A DNA stretch of 64,000 nt, taken from positions 1 through 64,000 of the forward strand of contig NZ_JAATEN010000019.1 of assembly GCF_012034935.1 (NCBI RefSeq), given 5' to 3'. Positions 46,572 through 56,056 of the stretch are shown one piece after another. Position 1 is the stretch's first letter; each line of letters opens with the position of its first letter. Both the position numbers and the translations under genes were made by a program. Source of the DNA: Streptomyces zingiberis (GTDB lineage: Bacteria; Actinomycetota; Actinomycetes; Streptomycetales; Streptomycetaceae). The notes beneath the pieces are model-generated. The model saw only the letters and a list, made by a program, of their open reading frames with translations. It had not been told where the DNA came from and did not search any database.

Positions 46572-48591
46572 CGATGGCCTCCTTGACCAGGTCGGCGAGT
46601 TGCTCGGCCTTGAACGGCATCCCGGTGACCTGGGTGTACGAGCGGACGTCCACCAGGTACCGCGCCCGCAGCAGATGCGCGAGCTGCCCGAGGTTCATCT
46701 CCGGCACCAGCACCCGGTCGTACCGTCGCAGAACCTCGCCCAGATTCCGCGGGAAGGGGTTGAGGTGGCGCAGATGGGCCTGGGCGACGGCCCGTCCTTC
46801 CCGGCGGACGCGGCGCACGGCCGCCGTCACCGGGCCGTACGTCGAGCCCCAGCCGAGGATCAGCAGCCCGGCGTCGCCCCCGGGGTCGTCGACGACGAGG
46901 TCCGGCACCTCGACGCCGTCGACCTTGGCCTGGCGGGTGCGGACCATGAGGTCGTGGTTGGCCGGGTCGTAGGAGATGTTCCCCGTGCCGTCCTGCTTCT
47001 CGATGCCGCCGATGCGGTGCTCCAGGCCCGGGGTGCCGGGCACGGCCCAGGGGCGGGCGAGGGTGTGCGGGTCGCGCTTGTAGGGCCAGAACACCTCGGT
47101 GCCGTCGGCCAGCTCGTGGTTGGGGCCGGAGGCGAAGCGGACCGTCAGATCGGGCAGGTCCGCGAGGTCCGGGATGCGCCAGGGCTCGGAGCCGTTGGCC
47201 AGGTAACCGTCGGAGAGCAGGAAGACGGGGGTGCGGTAGGTGAGCGCGATCCGGGCGGCGTCCAGGGCCGCGTCGAAGCAGTCCGCCGGGGTGGCCGGGG
47301 CCACCACCGGTACCGGCGCCTCGCCGTTGCGGCCGTACAGCGCCTGCAACAGGTCGGCCTGCTCGGTCTTGGTGGGCAGGCCGGTGGACGGGCCGCCGCG
47401 CTGGATGTCCACGATCAGCAGGGGCAGTTCGAGGGAGACGGCGAGGCCGATCGTCTCCGACTTCAGGGCCACCCCCGGCCCGGAGGTGGTGGTCACGGCG
47501 AGCGAGCCGCCGAAGGCCGCGCCCAGGGCCGCGCCGATGGCGGCGATCTCGTCCTCCGCCTGGAAGGTCCGCACGCCGAAGTTCTTGTGCTTGGACAGCT
47601 CGTGCAGGATGTCCGAGGCCGGGGTGATCGGGTACGAGCCGAGGTAGAGCGGCAGGTCCGACTGGTGAGACGCGGCGATCAGCCCGTAGGACAGCGCGAG
47701 GTTCCCGGAGATGTTGCGGTACGTGCCGGTGGGGAACGCCGCCGCGGCCGGGGCCACCTCGTAGGAGACGGCGAAGTCCTCGGTGGTCTCGCCGAAGTTC
47801 CAGCCCGCGCGGAAGGCGGCGACGTTCGCCTCGGCGATCTCCGGCTTCTTGGCGAACTTGGAACGCAGGAAGCGCTCGGTGCCCTCGGTCGGCCGGTGGT
47901 ACATCCAGGACAGCAGGCCGAGCGCGAACATGTTCTTGGAGCGGCCGGCGTCCTTCCGCGACAGGTCGAAGCCCTTGAGCGCCTCGACGGTAAGCGTGGT
48001 CAGCGGCACCGGGTGGACCCGGTACGCGGCCAGCGAGCCGTCCTCCAGCGGGCTGGTGGCGTACCCGACCTTGGCCATGGCGCGCTTGGAGAACTCGTCG
48101 GTGTTGACGATGATCTCCGCGCCCTGCGGCAGGTCGGCGACGTTGGCGCGGAGCGCGGCCGGGTTCATGGCCACCAGGACGTTCGGCGCGTCGCCCGGGG
48201 TGAGGATGTCGTGGTCCGCGAAGTGCAGCTGGAAGCTGGAGACGCCGGGCAGCGTGCCGGCGGGGGCGCGGATCTCGGCGGGGAAGTTCGGCAGCGTGGA
48301 GAGGTCGTTGCCGAAGGACGCGGTCTCCGAGGTGAAACGATCCCCCGTGAGCTGCATGCCGTCGCCCGAGTCGCCGGCGAAGCGGATGATCACACGGTCG
48401 AGGCGGCGGATCTCCTTGGCGGTGGAACCTGCGGCGGTGGCGCTGTGCTCCGTGCTGCCGTGCTCCGTGCCGGCGGTGGCGGCGGCACCGGCCTCCCCGG
48501 CGGCGGCCGTCGCGCCGGGCGCCACCGGCGTCCGGTCCGAGGCGGCTGCCCCACCGTCCTGCTCGGCTGGACTGTTGACCTGGCTGGTCAC
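46564..48591 (-). CDS. korA: 2-oxoacid:ferredoxin oxidoreductase, alpha subunit (gamma-alpha fusion)
   Basis: The 675-residue protein fuses a gamma domain (about residues 50-250, starting RRLDRVIIRFAGDSGDGMQ) to the alpha pyrimidine-binding domain (about 270-675, with GSYPITPASDILHELSKHK and TTTSGPGVALKSE). This is the usual KorA layout. The first 48 residues are an Ala/Gly/Thr-rich extension. I chose the GTG at 48591 with GGGAGG upstream, though the spacing is long (about 9-11). It is transcribed with korB. A ferredoxin gene is not present next to it. Confidence 0.94.
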
Positions 48592-49120
48592 TGAACTGGA
48601 CCTCCCTTGAGGCGGCGACTCCGGGGTGCGGGCACGTCGACCGGCTGTCCCACTGGCCACTGTACGTGGGTAAGGGTGACCTTCCTTGAAAAGCTCATCA
48701 TCTGGACACCATTCCGAGACGGACAAGAGTGGCCCATGGTCGTCATGTCCCCTCCGCGCGTCCGTCATGTCCCCTGGTTCCGGAGGGGCCCGAACGGGCT
48801 CCGGGGGCATCCCGTTCCGCCGCCCGGCCCTGGTCGGGGTGGTCTCCGGCACCGCCCGGCCGGGGCCGGTGGCCCTCGTCCGGGGGAGCCGCCGGGTCCG
48901 CGGCGGGATGCCGCCGGTCTCTTTCCGCCCCTCCCCGGGCCCTTCCGGGCCCCATCTCCGTCCAACCGCGCGGCCCGCCCGGGTCTTCCGCCCGGGGCGG
49001 ACGGGTGAGCCGGACGGGGCCGGCCGGACGCCGCCCCGCGCCCCGGAGGGGCCGCGGGGGAGTCCGCCCGCACCGGCGGCCCACCGGGGAACCCGGCAGG
49101 TCACAGCGGCCGGGAACCGC
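48592..49120. other. Intergenic region between korA and the response regulator gene
   Basis: No gene is seen. The first 120 bases are less GC-rich and probably hold the korA promoter; TACAGT on the minus strand near 48660 is a candidate -10. The remainder is GC-rich without clear hairpins. Confidence 0.4.
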
Positions 49121-49795
49121 TCAGGACTTCAGATAGGTGAGGACCGCCAGCACCCGGCGGTGATCCCCGTCACTCGGCGCGAGACCGAGCTTCAGGAAAA
49201 TGTTGCTCACATGCTTCTCCACCGCTCCGTGGCTCACCACGAGCTGCCGGGCGACGGCCGCGTTCGTCCGCCCCTCGGCCATCAGCCCCAGCACCTCCCG
49301 CTCCCGCGGGGTGAGCGCGGCCAGCACGTCCTGCTTGCGGCTGCGGCCCAGGAGCTGGGCGACGACCTCCGGGTCCAGGGCGGTGCCCCCGCCGGCCACC
49401 CGCACCACGGCGTCGACGAACTCCCGGACCTCCGCCACCCGGTCCTTCAGCAGGTAACCGATGCCCCGGCTGCTCGCCGCCAGCAGCTCCGTCGCGTACT
49501 GCTCCTCCACGTACTGGGAGAGCACCAGCACGCCCACGCCCGGGTGGTCCCGGCGGAGCCGAACGGCCGCCCGGACGCCCTCGTCGGTGTGGGTGGGCGG
49601 CATCCGCACATCGGCGACCACCACGTCGGGCAGCGCGCCCCCGGCCGCCAGCTCGTCCACCGTCCGCAGCAGCGCCTCGCCGTCGCCCACGCCCGCGACC
49701 ACCTCGTGTCCCCGGTCGGTGAGGAGCCGGGTCAGGCCCTCCCGCAACAGCACCGAGTCCTCGGCGATGACCACGCGCACGCCGCTCTCCGCCAT
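49121..49795 (-). CDS. LuxR/NarL-family response regulator
   Basis: The 224-residue protein has an N-terminal receiver domain with the acidic pair E12-D13, the phosphoacceptor D62 (VVVADVRMPP) and the conserved lysine in YLLKDRVAE. A C-terminal LuxR-type helix-turn-helix follows (LTPREREVLGLMAEGRTNAAVA). It should be activated by one or both sensor kinases encoded upstream in the same direction. I chose the ATG at 49795 because homologous regulators start MAESxVRVVIAEDS. An in-frame ATG at 49915 with GGGGG upstream would add 40 low-complexity residues. Confidence 0.93.
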   Translation of the reverse strand: MAESGVRVVIAEDSVLLREGLTRLLTDRGHEVVAGVGDGEALLRTVDELAAGGALPDVVVADVRMPPTHTDEGVRAAVRLRRDHPGVGVLVLSQYVEEQYATELLAASSRGIGYLLKDRVAEVREFVDAVVRVAGGGTALDPEVVAQLLGRSRKQDVLAALTPREREVLGLMAEGRTNAAVARQLVVSHGAVEKHVSNIFLKLGLAPSDGDHRRVLAVLTYLKS

Positions 49796-50028
49796 CCGTG
49801 GGGCGGCGGAGTACAGCGGGCCTCCCGCCCGCCCCGTCCGCCCCGCCTGCCGTACCTCGCCCGCCGTGGCCCGCCGCGGCCCCGCCGCGGTGCCCGTGCC
49901 GTCCCCGCCGTTCATTCCCTCGCCCCCAGTCCGTGGTCCCCCGGCAGTCGCCCCCAGCATCCCAGCAATCGGACGCGGGCGCGCGCCGCGGGACGGGCCG
50001 GGGACGGCCGGCGACGGGATCCGCCGGG

Positions 50029-51348
50029 TCAGTCGCGCCAGGGCAGTTCGGCGGTGATCACGGTCCCGCCGCCGGCGGGGGAGTCGACGACGAGCAGTCC
50101 GTCCACGGCGCTCAGGCGTTCGGCGAGTCCGGCGAGGCCGGTGCCGCGGGTGGTGTCGGCTCCGCCTTGTCCGTTGTCGGTGACGTGGAGGAGGAGGCGG
50201 TTGTGGGTGTGCCAGATGTCGAGGGTGGCGTGGGTGGCGTGGCTGTGTTTGCTGATGTTCTGGAGGAGTTCGGAGGCGGTGAAGTAGGTGATGCCTTCGA
50301 TGGCGGGTGCGGGTCGGTGGGGGAGGTCGGTGGTGACGGTGACGGGGATGGTGGTGCGGGCGGCGAGGTGGGAGAGGGCGGGTCCGAGTCCGCGGTCGGT
50401 GAGGATGGCGGGGTGGATGCCGCGGGCGAGGTCGCGGAGTTCCTGGAGGGCGAGTTTGACCTCGCCGTGGGCTTCGTCGACCATGCGGGCTGCTGTTTCG
50501 GGGTCTTCGGTGAGTTTTTCCTTGGCGAGGCCGAGGTCCATGGCGAGGGCGACGAGGCGGGCTTGTGCGCCGTCGTGGAGGTCGCGTTCGATGCGGCGGA
50601 GGTCGGCGGCGGCGGTGTCGATCACCGTTCCCCGCCCCGACTCCAGCTCGGACACGCGCGTGGCCAGCCGGGAGGGGCCGAGCAGGCCGGTGACCAGCAT
50701 CCGGTCCACGGTCGTCAGGCCGCGCAGCACCCAGGGCGTGGCCAGGACCACCAGCAGTCCGAGGCCGGCGGTCAGCAGGATCTCGGCGGGGGAGTCCAGG
50801 TACGCGCCGTTGCCCTGCCCGTCGCCGTAGAGCTGGATGCCGGACCGGCCGGCGGTGACGGGCAGGGCCCGGAACCAGAGCGGATAGGTGAGCAGCCCCC
50901 ACCCGGCGCACATCAGGGTGAGCGCCACGGAGAAGCCGAGGACCGCCCAGGGGAACAGCAGCAGGGTGTAGAGCAGGTGCCGCCAGGACGTGCCGCTCTT
51001 CAGCAGCGCGCCCAGCCGGGCGAACGGCCCGCCCGTCCCGGGCCGCACCGGCTCCGGCGCCGCGACGTCCGTGTCCAGCAGCGCCCGCGCCCGGCCGCGT
51101 TCCACCACGCCGAACGCGCGGCAGCCGGCCAGGGCGGCGGCGAGCACCGGCAGGCCGAGGAAGGTGATCAGCAGGCCGGCCCCGAGCGAGACCGTGGTGA
51201 CGGTGAAGACGAACATCACGGTCGCCATCGGCAGGCCGAGCAGCAGGTGCAGGAACTCCCGCCAGGTCCGGCCGGCCAGCGGCTCACGCAGGGCCGCGGG
51301 GAGCCGGGAGGTACGGGGCTGCGGAGCGTCGTCGTACGCGGTGGCCAT
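50029..51348 (-). CDS. Sensor histidine kinase 1 (HisKA_3 type)
   Basis: The 439-residue protein has an N-terminal membrane sensor with about four helices (DUF1707/PspC-like layout, with helices such as FLHLLLGLPMATVMFVFTV). The HisKA_3 dimerisation domain follows, with H258 in RDLHDGAQARL, and then an HATPase_c domain ending with GTGLAGLAERL and GGGTVITAELPW. From about residue 233 to the end it is identical at protein level to the kinase encoded next to it. This half also uses GAA, AAA and CTC codons more than its surroundings. The response regulator gene follows about 230 bases downstream. Confidence 0.93.
   Translation of the reverse strand: MATAYDDAPQPRTSRLPAALREPLAGRTWREFLHLLLGLPMATVMFVFTVTTVSLGAGLLITFLGLPVLAAALAGCRAFGVVERGRARALLDTDVAAPEPVRPGTGGPFARLGALLKSGTSWRHLLYTLLLFPWAVLGFSVALTLMCAGWGLLTYPLWFRALPVTAGRSGIQLYGDGQGNGAYLDSPAEILLTAGLGLLVVLATPWVLRGLTTVDRMLVTGLLGPSRLATRVSELESGRGTVIDTAAADLRRIERDLHDGAQARLVALAMDLGLAKEKLTEDPETAARMVDEAHGEVKLALQELRDLARGIHPAILTDRGLGPALSHLAARTTIPVTVTTDLPHRPAPAIEGITYFTASELLQNISKHSHATHATLDIWHTHNRLLLHVTDNGQGGADTTRGTGLAGLAERLSAVDGLLVVDSPAGGGTVITAELPWRD
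50036..50651. repeat. 616-bp near-identical segment, copy 1
   Basis: This segment matches 51686-52301 with a single difference (T at 50629 versus C at 52279, silent). It covers the catalytic half of sensor kinase 1. Both boundaries are sharp; the flanking sequence diverges at once. Confidence 0.97.
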
Positions 51349-51666
51349 GGTCTCTCGTCCGATCCGTCCGTGGGGGCCGTGGTGTGGGGGGTGTGCGGGC
51401 CGTGTGTGGGCCGCGGCGTGGGGCGTGGGAGCTGCCGGGGCCCGGCCGCGGGAGGCGCCCGGTACCGGCGGGCCGCGGGGCCGGGGCGGGCCGTGCGACC
51501 CGGTGCCCCTGGCCGGGCCTCCCGGGCTCCTTGGCCGCGCGTCCCGTTCCCCTGCCGTGTGCCTGAGGGGCGCCGGCCTCCCGGGGCGGGGTACTCCCGG
51601 GCCGGTCTCCTGCCCGGACGGCCGGACCAGCGCACGGCCCGGACCAGCTCACGGGCCGTCCGGGCG
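51349..51666. other. Spacer between the two kinase genes
   Basis: No gene is seen. Four G runs at 51372-51376, 51386-51391, 51397-51399 and 51408-51410 with loops of 5-9 bases could form a G-quadruplex on the plus strand, just upstream of the first kinase start. Its relevance is unknown. Confidence 0.35.
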
Positions 51667-53016
51667 CTACGCCACGGGCCGGTCCCGCCAGGGCAGTTCG
51701 GCGGTGATCACGGTCCCGCCGCCGGCGGGGGAGTCGACGACGAGCAGTCCGTCCACGGCGCTCAGGCGTTCGGCGAGTCCGGCGAGGCCGGTGCCGCGGG
51801 TGGTGTCGGCTCCGCCTTGTCCGTTGTCGGTGACGTGGAGGAGGAGGCGGTTGTGGGTGTGCCAGATGTCGAGGGTGGCGTGGGTGGCGTGGCTGTGTTT
51901 GCTGATGTTCTGGAGGAGTTCGGAGGCGGTGAAGTAGGTGATGCCTTCGATGGCGGGTGCGGGTCGGTGGGGGAGGTCGGTGGTGACGGTGACGGGGATG
52001 GTGGTGCGGGCGGCGAGGTGGGAGAGGGCGGGTCCGAGTCCGCGGTCGGTGAGGATGGCGGGGTGGATGCCGCGGGCGAGGTCGCGGAGTTCCTGGAGGG
52101 CGAGTTTGACCTCGCCGTGGGCTTCGTCGACCATGCGGGCTGCTGTTTCGGGGTCTTCGGTGAGTTTTTCCTTGGCGAGGCCGAGGTCCATGGCGAGGGC
52201 GACGAGGCGGGCTTGTGCGCCGTCGTGGAGGTCGCGTTCGATGCGGCGGAGGTCGGCGGCGGCGGTGTCGATCACCGTCCCCCGCCCCGACTCCAGCTCG
52301 GCGATCCGCCGTTCCAGCTCGTCCGAGGGTGAGAGCAGCGCCCGCACCACCGCGCGGTCCGCGTGCGTCAGCCCGCGCGCCGTCCAGCCCAGCAGCGGCC
52401 ACGCGACGAAGAGCGAGACGAGGACGACGGTGAACGTCAGGATTCCCCAGGGGAGCCGGATCAGCGAGTAGAGCACGGTGCGCCAGCCCACCGGGTCCTT
52501 CAGCGTCGTCCACAGCCAGGGGAGGAAGCCGCCGTGCGCGCGGGGGCGGATCGGGCTCGGCTCCTCCACCGCCACCCCCAGCAGCGCCCGCGCGCGGGCC
52601 CGCTCCACCTTGCCGAACTGGCGTGCGCCGAGCAGCCCCAGGGCGAGCACCGGCAGCCCCACCACGGTGACCGAGAGCCCGATGCCGGCGTAGAGCCACA
52701 GCGACACGAAGGTGAACCCCGCGAGGTCCATCGGCAGGTTGAGCAGCAGATGCGCGACCTCCTTCCAGGTCCGCGCGGAAAAGCCGAAACCGGGCGGGGG
52801 CAGCGCGGCGGACGTGGCCTCCCCGCCGGTGGCGCGGCCGGGCCCGGCGCCGTCCGCCCGTCCGCCGGGGCCGCCGCCCGGGCCGGGCCGGTCCGCGCTC
52901 CGGTCCGCCGGCCGGTGCGCCGCTTGATCCGCCGCCTGATCGGGCGCCGTGTTCGCCGCCTGCTCCGCCGGCCGGCCCGTCGCTCCGGCCGGGGACGCGA
53001 AGGTGCTCTCGGTCAT
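51667..53016 (-). CDS. Sensor histidine kinase 2 (HisKA_3 type)
   Basis: The 449-residue protein has a low-complexity cytoplasmic N-terminus of about 75 residues. A four-helix membrane sensor follows, related to kinase 1 but clearly diverged (HLLLNLPMDLAGFTFVSLW, LPVLALGLLGARQFGKVERAR). The HisKA_3 domain has H264, then HATPase_c. The catalytic half is the same as in kinase 1, so the two probably feed the same response regulator from different sensor domains. The ATG at 53016 has AGGGTGGG upstream. It is divergent from nuoA2. Confidence 0.93.
   Translation of the reverse strand: MTESTFASPAGATGRPAEQAANTAPDQAADQAAHRPADRSADRPGPGGGPGGRADGAGPGRATGGEATSAALPPPGFGFSARTWKEVAHLLLNLPMDLAGFTFVSLWLYAGIGLSVTVVGLPVLALGLLGARQFGKVERARARALLGVAVEEPSPIRPRAHGGFLPWLWTTLKDPVGWRTVLYSLIRLPWGILTFTVVLVSLFVAWPLLGWTARGLTHADRAVVRALLSPSDELERRIAELESGRGTVIDTAAADLRRIERDLHDGAQARLVALAMDLGLAKEKLTEDPETAARMVDEAHGEVKLALQELRDLARGIHPAILTDRGLGPALSHLAARTTIPVTVTTDLPHRPAPAIEGITYFTASELLQNISKHSHATHATLDIWHTHNRLLLHVTDNGQGGADTTRGTGLAGLAERLSAVDGLLVVDSPAGGGTVITAELPWRDRPVA
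51686..52301. repeat. 616-bp near-identical segment, copy 2
   Basis: This is the second copy, in the same orientation and 1650 bases from the first. It covers the catalytic half of sensor kinase 2 except for the last residues, where kinase 2 ends RPVA. Confidence 0.97.
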
Positions 53017-53133
53017 GCGCCCACCCTGCCGGAGCGCGGGGGGCCGCGCCATGGGGAGGCCCCGGGGGCCGGAGGTGGGGACAACCCGACCCCCGGGCCG
53101 GTACGCGCTGCTTCCGGCCGGGCGGCCAGGGCC

Positions 53134-53168
53134 TAGACTCCCCTGTCGTACGGACCGTCGTACGGACG
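53134..53168 (+). promoter_or_regulatory. Candidate nuo2 promoter with 12-bp direct repeat
   Basis: TAGACT (53134-53139) fits the -10 pattern. Two tandem 12-base units, GTCGTACGGACC and GTCGTACGGACG (53145-53168), lie directly downstream, each containing the palindrome CGTACG. They could be an operator at the transcription start. The region 53017-53367 has no gene and no Rex site. Confidence 0.4.
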
Positions 53169-53367
53169 GGGCCGGTGGGACTGCGGTTCCGCGGCCGCCG
53201 CCGGTGCCGTGGGCAGTGATCGTGGCGCACCGCGGTGACGCGGCAGCCGTGGTGGTCCCGGGCGCGGAACCGCCGCCGCCACGGGGACCACGGACCCGCG
53301 GTGCCACGGCGCCGGGATCGGCCCGGGCAGCCGTCGAGAAGCAGAGGCCGGGAAGCGAGGGGCGGAC

Positions 53368-53787
53368 GTGCTGGAGCCGACCGTACGTGCGGCGACGTCG
53401 CCGGAGGTGGGGCCGGCGGCGGACTACTTCCAGGGGTATACGGTCGTCGGCCTGCTCGCGGTGGTCGGCGTCCTCTTCGTCGCCGTGGCGTTCACGGCCG
53501 GGCGCCTGCTCCGGCCGGAGGTGCCGACCCCCGAGAAGCTGATGACGTACGAGTGCGGGGTGGACCCCGTGGGCGAGGGCTGGGCGCACACCCAGGTCCG
53601 CTATTACGTCTACGCCTTCCTCTACGTGGTCTTCGCCGTGGACTCGATCTTCCTGTTCCCCTGGGCGACGATCTTCGCCGATCCGGGCTTCGGCGGTGTC
53701 ACGCTGGTGGAGATGTTCATCTTCCTCGGCTTCCTCGCCATCGGCCTGCTCTACGCATGGAAGAAGGGCGTCCTGGAATGGACGTGA
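53368..53787 (+). CDS. nuoA2: Complex I-like subunit A, second operon
   Basis: The 139-residue protein has three transmembrane helices. It keeps the loop TYECGVDPVGEG and the signature YVVFAVDSIFLFPWA. It has about 20 extra N-terminal residues compared with the first NuoA. The GTG at 53368 has GCGAGGGG upstream. It starts the second operon and overlaps nuoB2 by 10 bases. Confidence 0.93.
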   Translation: MLEPTVRAATSPEVGPAADYFQGYTVVGLLAVVGVLFVAVAFTAGRLLRPEVPTPEKLMTYECGVDPVGEGWAHTQVRYYVYAFLYVVFAVDSIFLFPWATIFADPGFGGVTLVEMFIFLGFLAIGLLYAWKKGVLEWT

Positions 53788-54626
53788 CGGACGGAACCGC
53801 CGGCGGCGGCGGGAGGACGGCCGGTGACGGCCCGGCGGGCGGCGCGCCCGGCGGCACGACCGGATCCGGCGCGGCGGCGGCACCCGCCGCCGCGGGGGCG
53901 GCCCCCGGCGGGCCCGGCCCCGTGCCGCTGCCCGAGCCGCGCCGCCTCGGGGTGCTCGCGCGGCTGGCGCCGGAGCCGATGAAGGTGGTCCTCAACTGGG
54001 GCCGCCGCTACAGCCTCTGGGTCTTCAACTTCGGCCTGGCCTGCTGCGCGATCGAGTTCATCGCCGCGTCGATGGCCCGGCACGACTTCATCCGGCTGGG
54101 CGTGATCCCCTTCGCGCCGGGCCCCCGCCAGGCCGACCTGATGGTGGTCTCCGGCACGGTCACCGACAAGATGGCGCCCGCCGTGCGCCGGCTGTACGAG
54201 CAGATGCCGGAGCCCAAATACGTCATCTCCTTCGGCGCCTGCTCCAACTGCGGCGGCCCGTACTGGGACTCGTACGCGGTCACCAAGGGCGTGGACCAGA
54301 TCATCCCGGTCGACGTCTACGTCCCGGGCTGCCCGCCCCGGCCGGAAGCGCTCCTCCAGGGCATCCTCAAGCTCCAGGAGAAGATCGCGGGCGAGTCGCC
54401 GGCCGAGCGCTACGGGAACGGGACCGGCCGGGACCGCCGGCTCGCGGCGGCGCGGCTCCGCAGCGGACCCGTGCCGGCGCCCGCCGCGCCCGCAGCGCCC
54501 GCAGCGTCCCCCGAGTCCGCCGCGCCCGCCGAGCCGCCGTCCCCCGCACCGCAGGACCCGCCGGGCGGAGACCGGCCCGGCACCCCGCCCCGTTCCCCCG
54601 GGCACTCCGAGGAGGACGGCCGATGA
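53778..54626 (+). CDS. nuoB2: Complex I-like subunit B, second operon
   Basis: The 282-residue protein has a Gly/Ala-rich leader of about 55 residues, the NuoB domain (about 65-205) and a Pro/Ala-rich tail of about 75. All four N2-cluster ligands are present: C89 and C90 (GLACCAIEF), C155 (GACSNCGG) and C185 (VPGCPPRPE). It should therefore carry a working terminal Fe-S cluster. Compared with the first NuoB it is about 100 residues longer only because of the tails. The ATG overlaps the nuoA2 end; the stop overlaps nuoC2 (ATGA). Confidence 0.93.
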   Translation: MDVTDGTAGGGGRTAGDGPAGGAPGGTTGSGAAAAPAAAGAAPGGPGPVPLPEPRRLGVLARLAPEPMKVVLNWGRRYSLWVFNFGLACCAIEFIAASMARHDFIRLGVIPFAPGPRQADLMVVSGTVTDKMAPAVRRLYEQMPEPKYVISFGACSNCGGPYWDSYAVTKGVDQIIPVDVYVPGCPPRPEALLQGILKLQEKIAGESPAERYGNGTGRDRRLAAARLRSGPVPAPAAPAAPAASPESAAPAEPPSPAPQDPPGGDRPGTPPRSPGHSEEDGR

Positions 54627-56056
54627 GCGGGACGAACGGCACGCCCGGCGGCGGGCCCGGCGCGGAGCGCGACGCCGTCGGCTGGCTGCCCGGGGGAGCC
54701 GAGGAGCTGTTCGGCCGGGGCGCCACCGCGGAGGAGAGCTACGGGCTGCTCACCGTCGATGTGCCCCCGGGTGCCTGGATCATGGCGCTGGAGATCGCCC
54801 GGGACGCGCTGCGCTGCACCTACTTCGACTGGCTGAGCGCCGTCGACGAGCCCGGCACCGGCTTCCGGGTGGCCGCCCATGTCGTCGCCCTCCCCGACCC
54901 GGCCTCCGGCGCGGGCGTCCGGCGGCTGCTCGTCCGCACCACCGTGGCGCACGAGGCGGCCGAACTGCCCACCGCCACCGGCGTGTACGCGGGCGCGGCC
55001 TGGCACGAGCGGGAGACGCACGAGATGTTCGGCATCGGCTTCACCGGCCACCCCGGGCTGACCCCGCTGCTGCTGCCGGAGAACTTCGAAGGCCACCCGC
55101 TGCGCAAGGACTTCGTCCTCGCCGCCCGGGTCGCCAAGGCGTGGCCGGGGGCCAAGGAGCCCGGCGAGCCGGAGCACGGCGGGCCCAAGCGGCGGCAGAT
55201 GCTGCCGCCCGGCGTGCCCGACCCCAACACCTGGGGGCCGCTCAAGGGGCAGCTGCCCCCGGCGCCCACCCGCGCCGCGCGCGGCGCCCGGGCGGGCGGC
55301 GCGGGCCGCGCGGCGACCGGTGCCGCGGGGCGCCCCGCCGGCGCCGCCCGGCGCGGTGCCACCGAGGACGCGGGCGGCGTGGCGGGTGCGGCGGGCGCGG
55401 CGGCCACGGAGTCTCCGGGCGGTACGGAGCCTCGGGGCGGTACGGAGGGCGCGGGCGGCGCGGCGGGGACGGGTGGTGCGGCTGGTACGGCCGGTTCGGC
55501 GGGTGCGGCCGGTCCGGCTGGTTCGGGCGGTTCGGCCGGTACGGGGCCCGCTGCGCGCGGCTCGCGCCGGATGCGGAGCGCGAGCGCGGGTTCCGCGAGC
55601 CGGCGGGCCGCCACGCCGGAGAAGGGCGACGCGGGCGGCGCCGAGGACACCGGGGCGGCTCCGGACGGCGCGGTCACCCCGGGACGGGCGGCGGCGCCCC
55701 GCTCCACGGACGCGCCCTGGCTCGCTCCCCGCCCGGCGTTCGACGAGACCACCGGGGGAAGCGAAACCCCCCGGAAGCCCGAGAAGCCCGAGAAGCCCGA
55801 GAAGCCCGGGAAGGCCGGGAAGCCCGCAGATTCCGAGGACCCCGGAAGTCCCGGGGAGCGCGGGACGCCACCGCCCGCGAGCGGTGCCGAACCGGAGACG
55901 GACCGGATCGGCGGCGCGAACGGCGACGCGGCGGGTGGAACCGCGAGCGGCGGCGGCACGGCGGGCGACGGCGCGAACGGCGACCCACCGGGCGCCCCCG
56001 AGAGCGGCGGCACGGGTGACGGCGCGAGCGGCGGCACCGCGGGAGGCGCCTCGTGA
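54623..56056 (+). CDS. nuoC2: Complex I-like subunit C with long low-complexity tail, second operon
   Basis: The 477-residue protein has an N-terminal NuoC domain (about residues 15-190) with the signature AAWHERETHEMFGIGF and the C-terminal HPLRKDFVL. The remaining 270 or so residues are Gly/Ala/Thr/Ser/Pro-rich and include PEKPEKPEKP from a 9-bp repeat at about 55775-55825. There is no NuoD domain in this tail. GTGA overlap leads straight into nuoH2, where nuoD-G would be in a full operon. Confidence 0.9.
   Translation: MSGTNGTPGGGPGAERDAVGWLPGGAEELFGRGATAEESYGLLTVDVPPGAWIMALEIARDALRCTYFDWLSAVDEPGTGFRVAAHVVALPDPASGAGVRRLLVRTTVAHEAAELPTATGVYAGAAWHERETHEMFGIGFTGHPGLTPLLLPENFEGHPLRKDFVLAARVAKAWPGAKEPGEPEHGGPKRRQMLPPGVPDPNTWGPLKGQLPPAPTRAARGARAGGAGRAATGAAGRPAGAARRGATEDAGGVAGAAGAAATESPGGTEPRGGTEGAGGAAGTGGAAGTAGSAGAAGPAGSGGSAGTGPAARGSRRMRSASAGSASRRAATPEKGDAGGAEDTGAAPDGAVTPGRAAAPRSTDAPWLAPRPAFDETTGGSETPRKPEKPEKPEKPGKAGKPADSEDPGSPGERGTPPPASGAEPETDRIGGANGDAAGGTASGGGTAGDGANGDPPGAPESGGTGDGASGGTAGGAS

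Noticed and set aside
53017..53367. Rex operator upstream of nuoA2
   Set aside because: No TGTGAAC-N3-TTCACA-like sequence is present on either strand in this interval.
55141..56056. Hidden NuoD domain in the NuoC2 tail (NuoCD fusion)
   Set aside because: The tail is low-complexity Gly/Ala/Thr/Pro sequence and has none of the NuoD signatures seen in the first operon.
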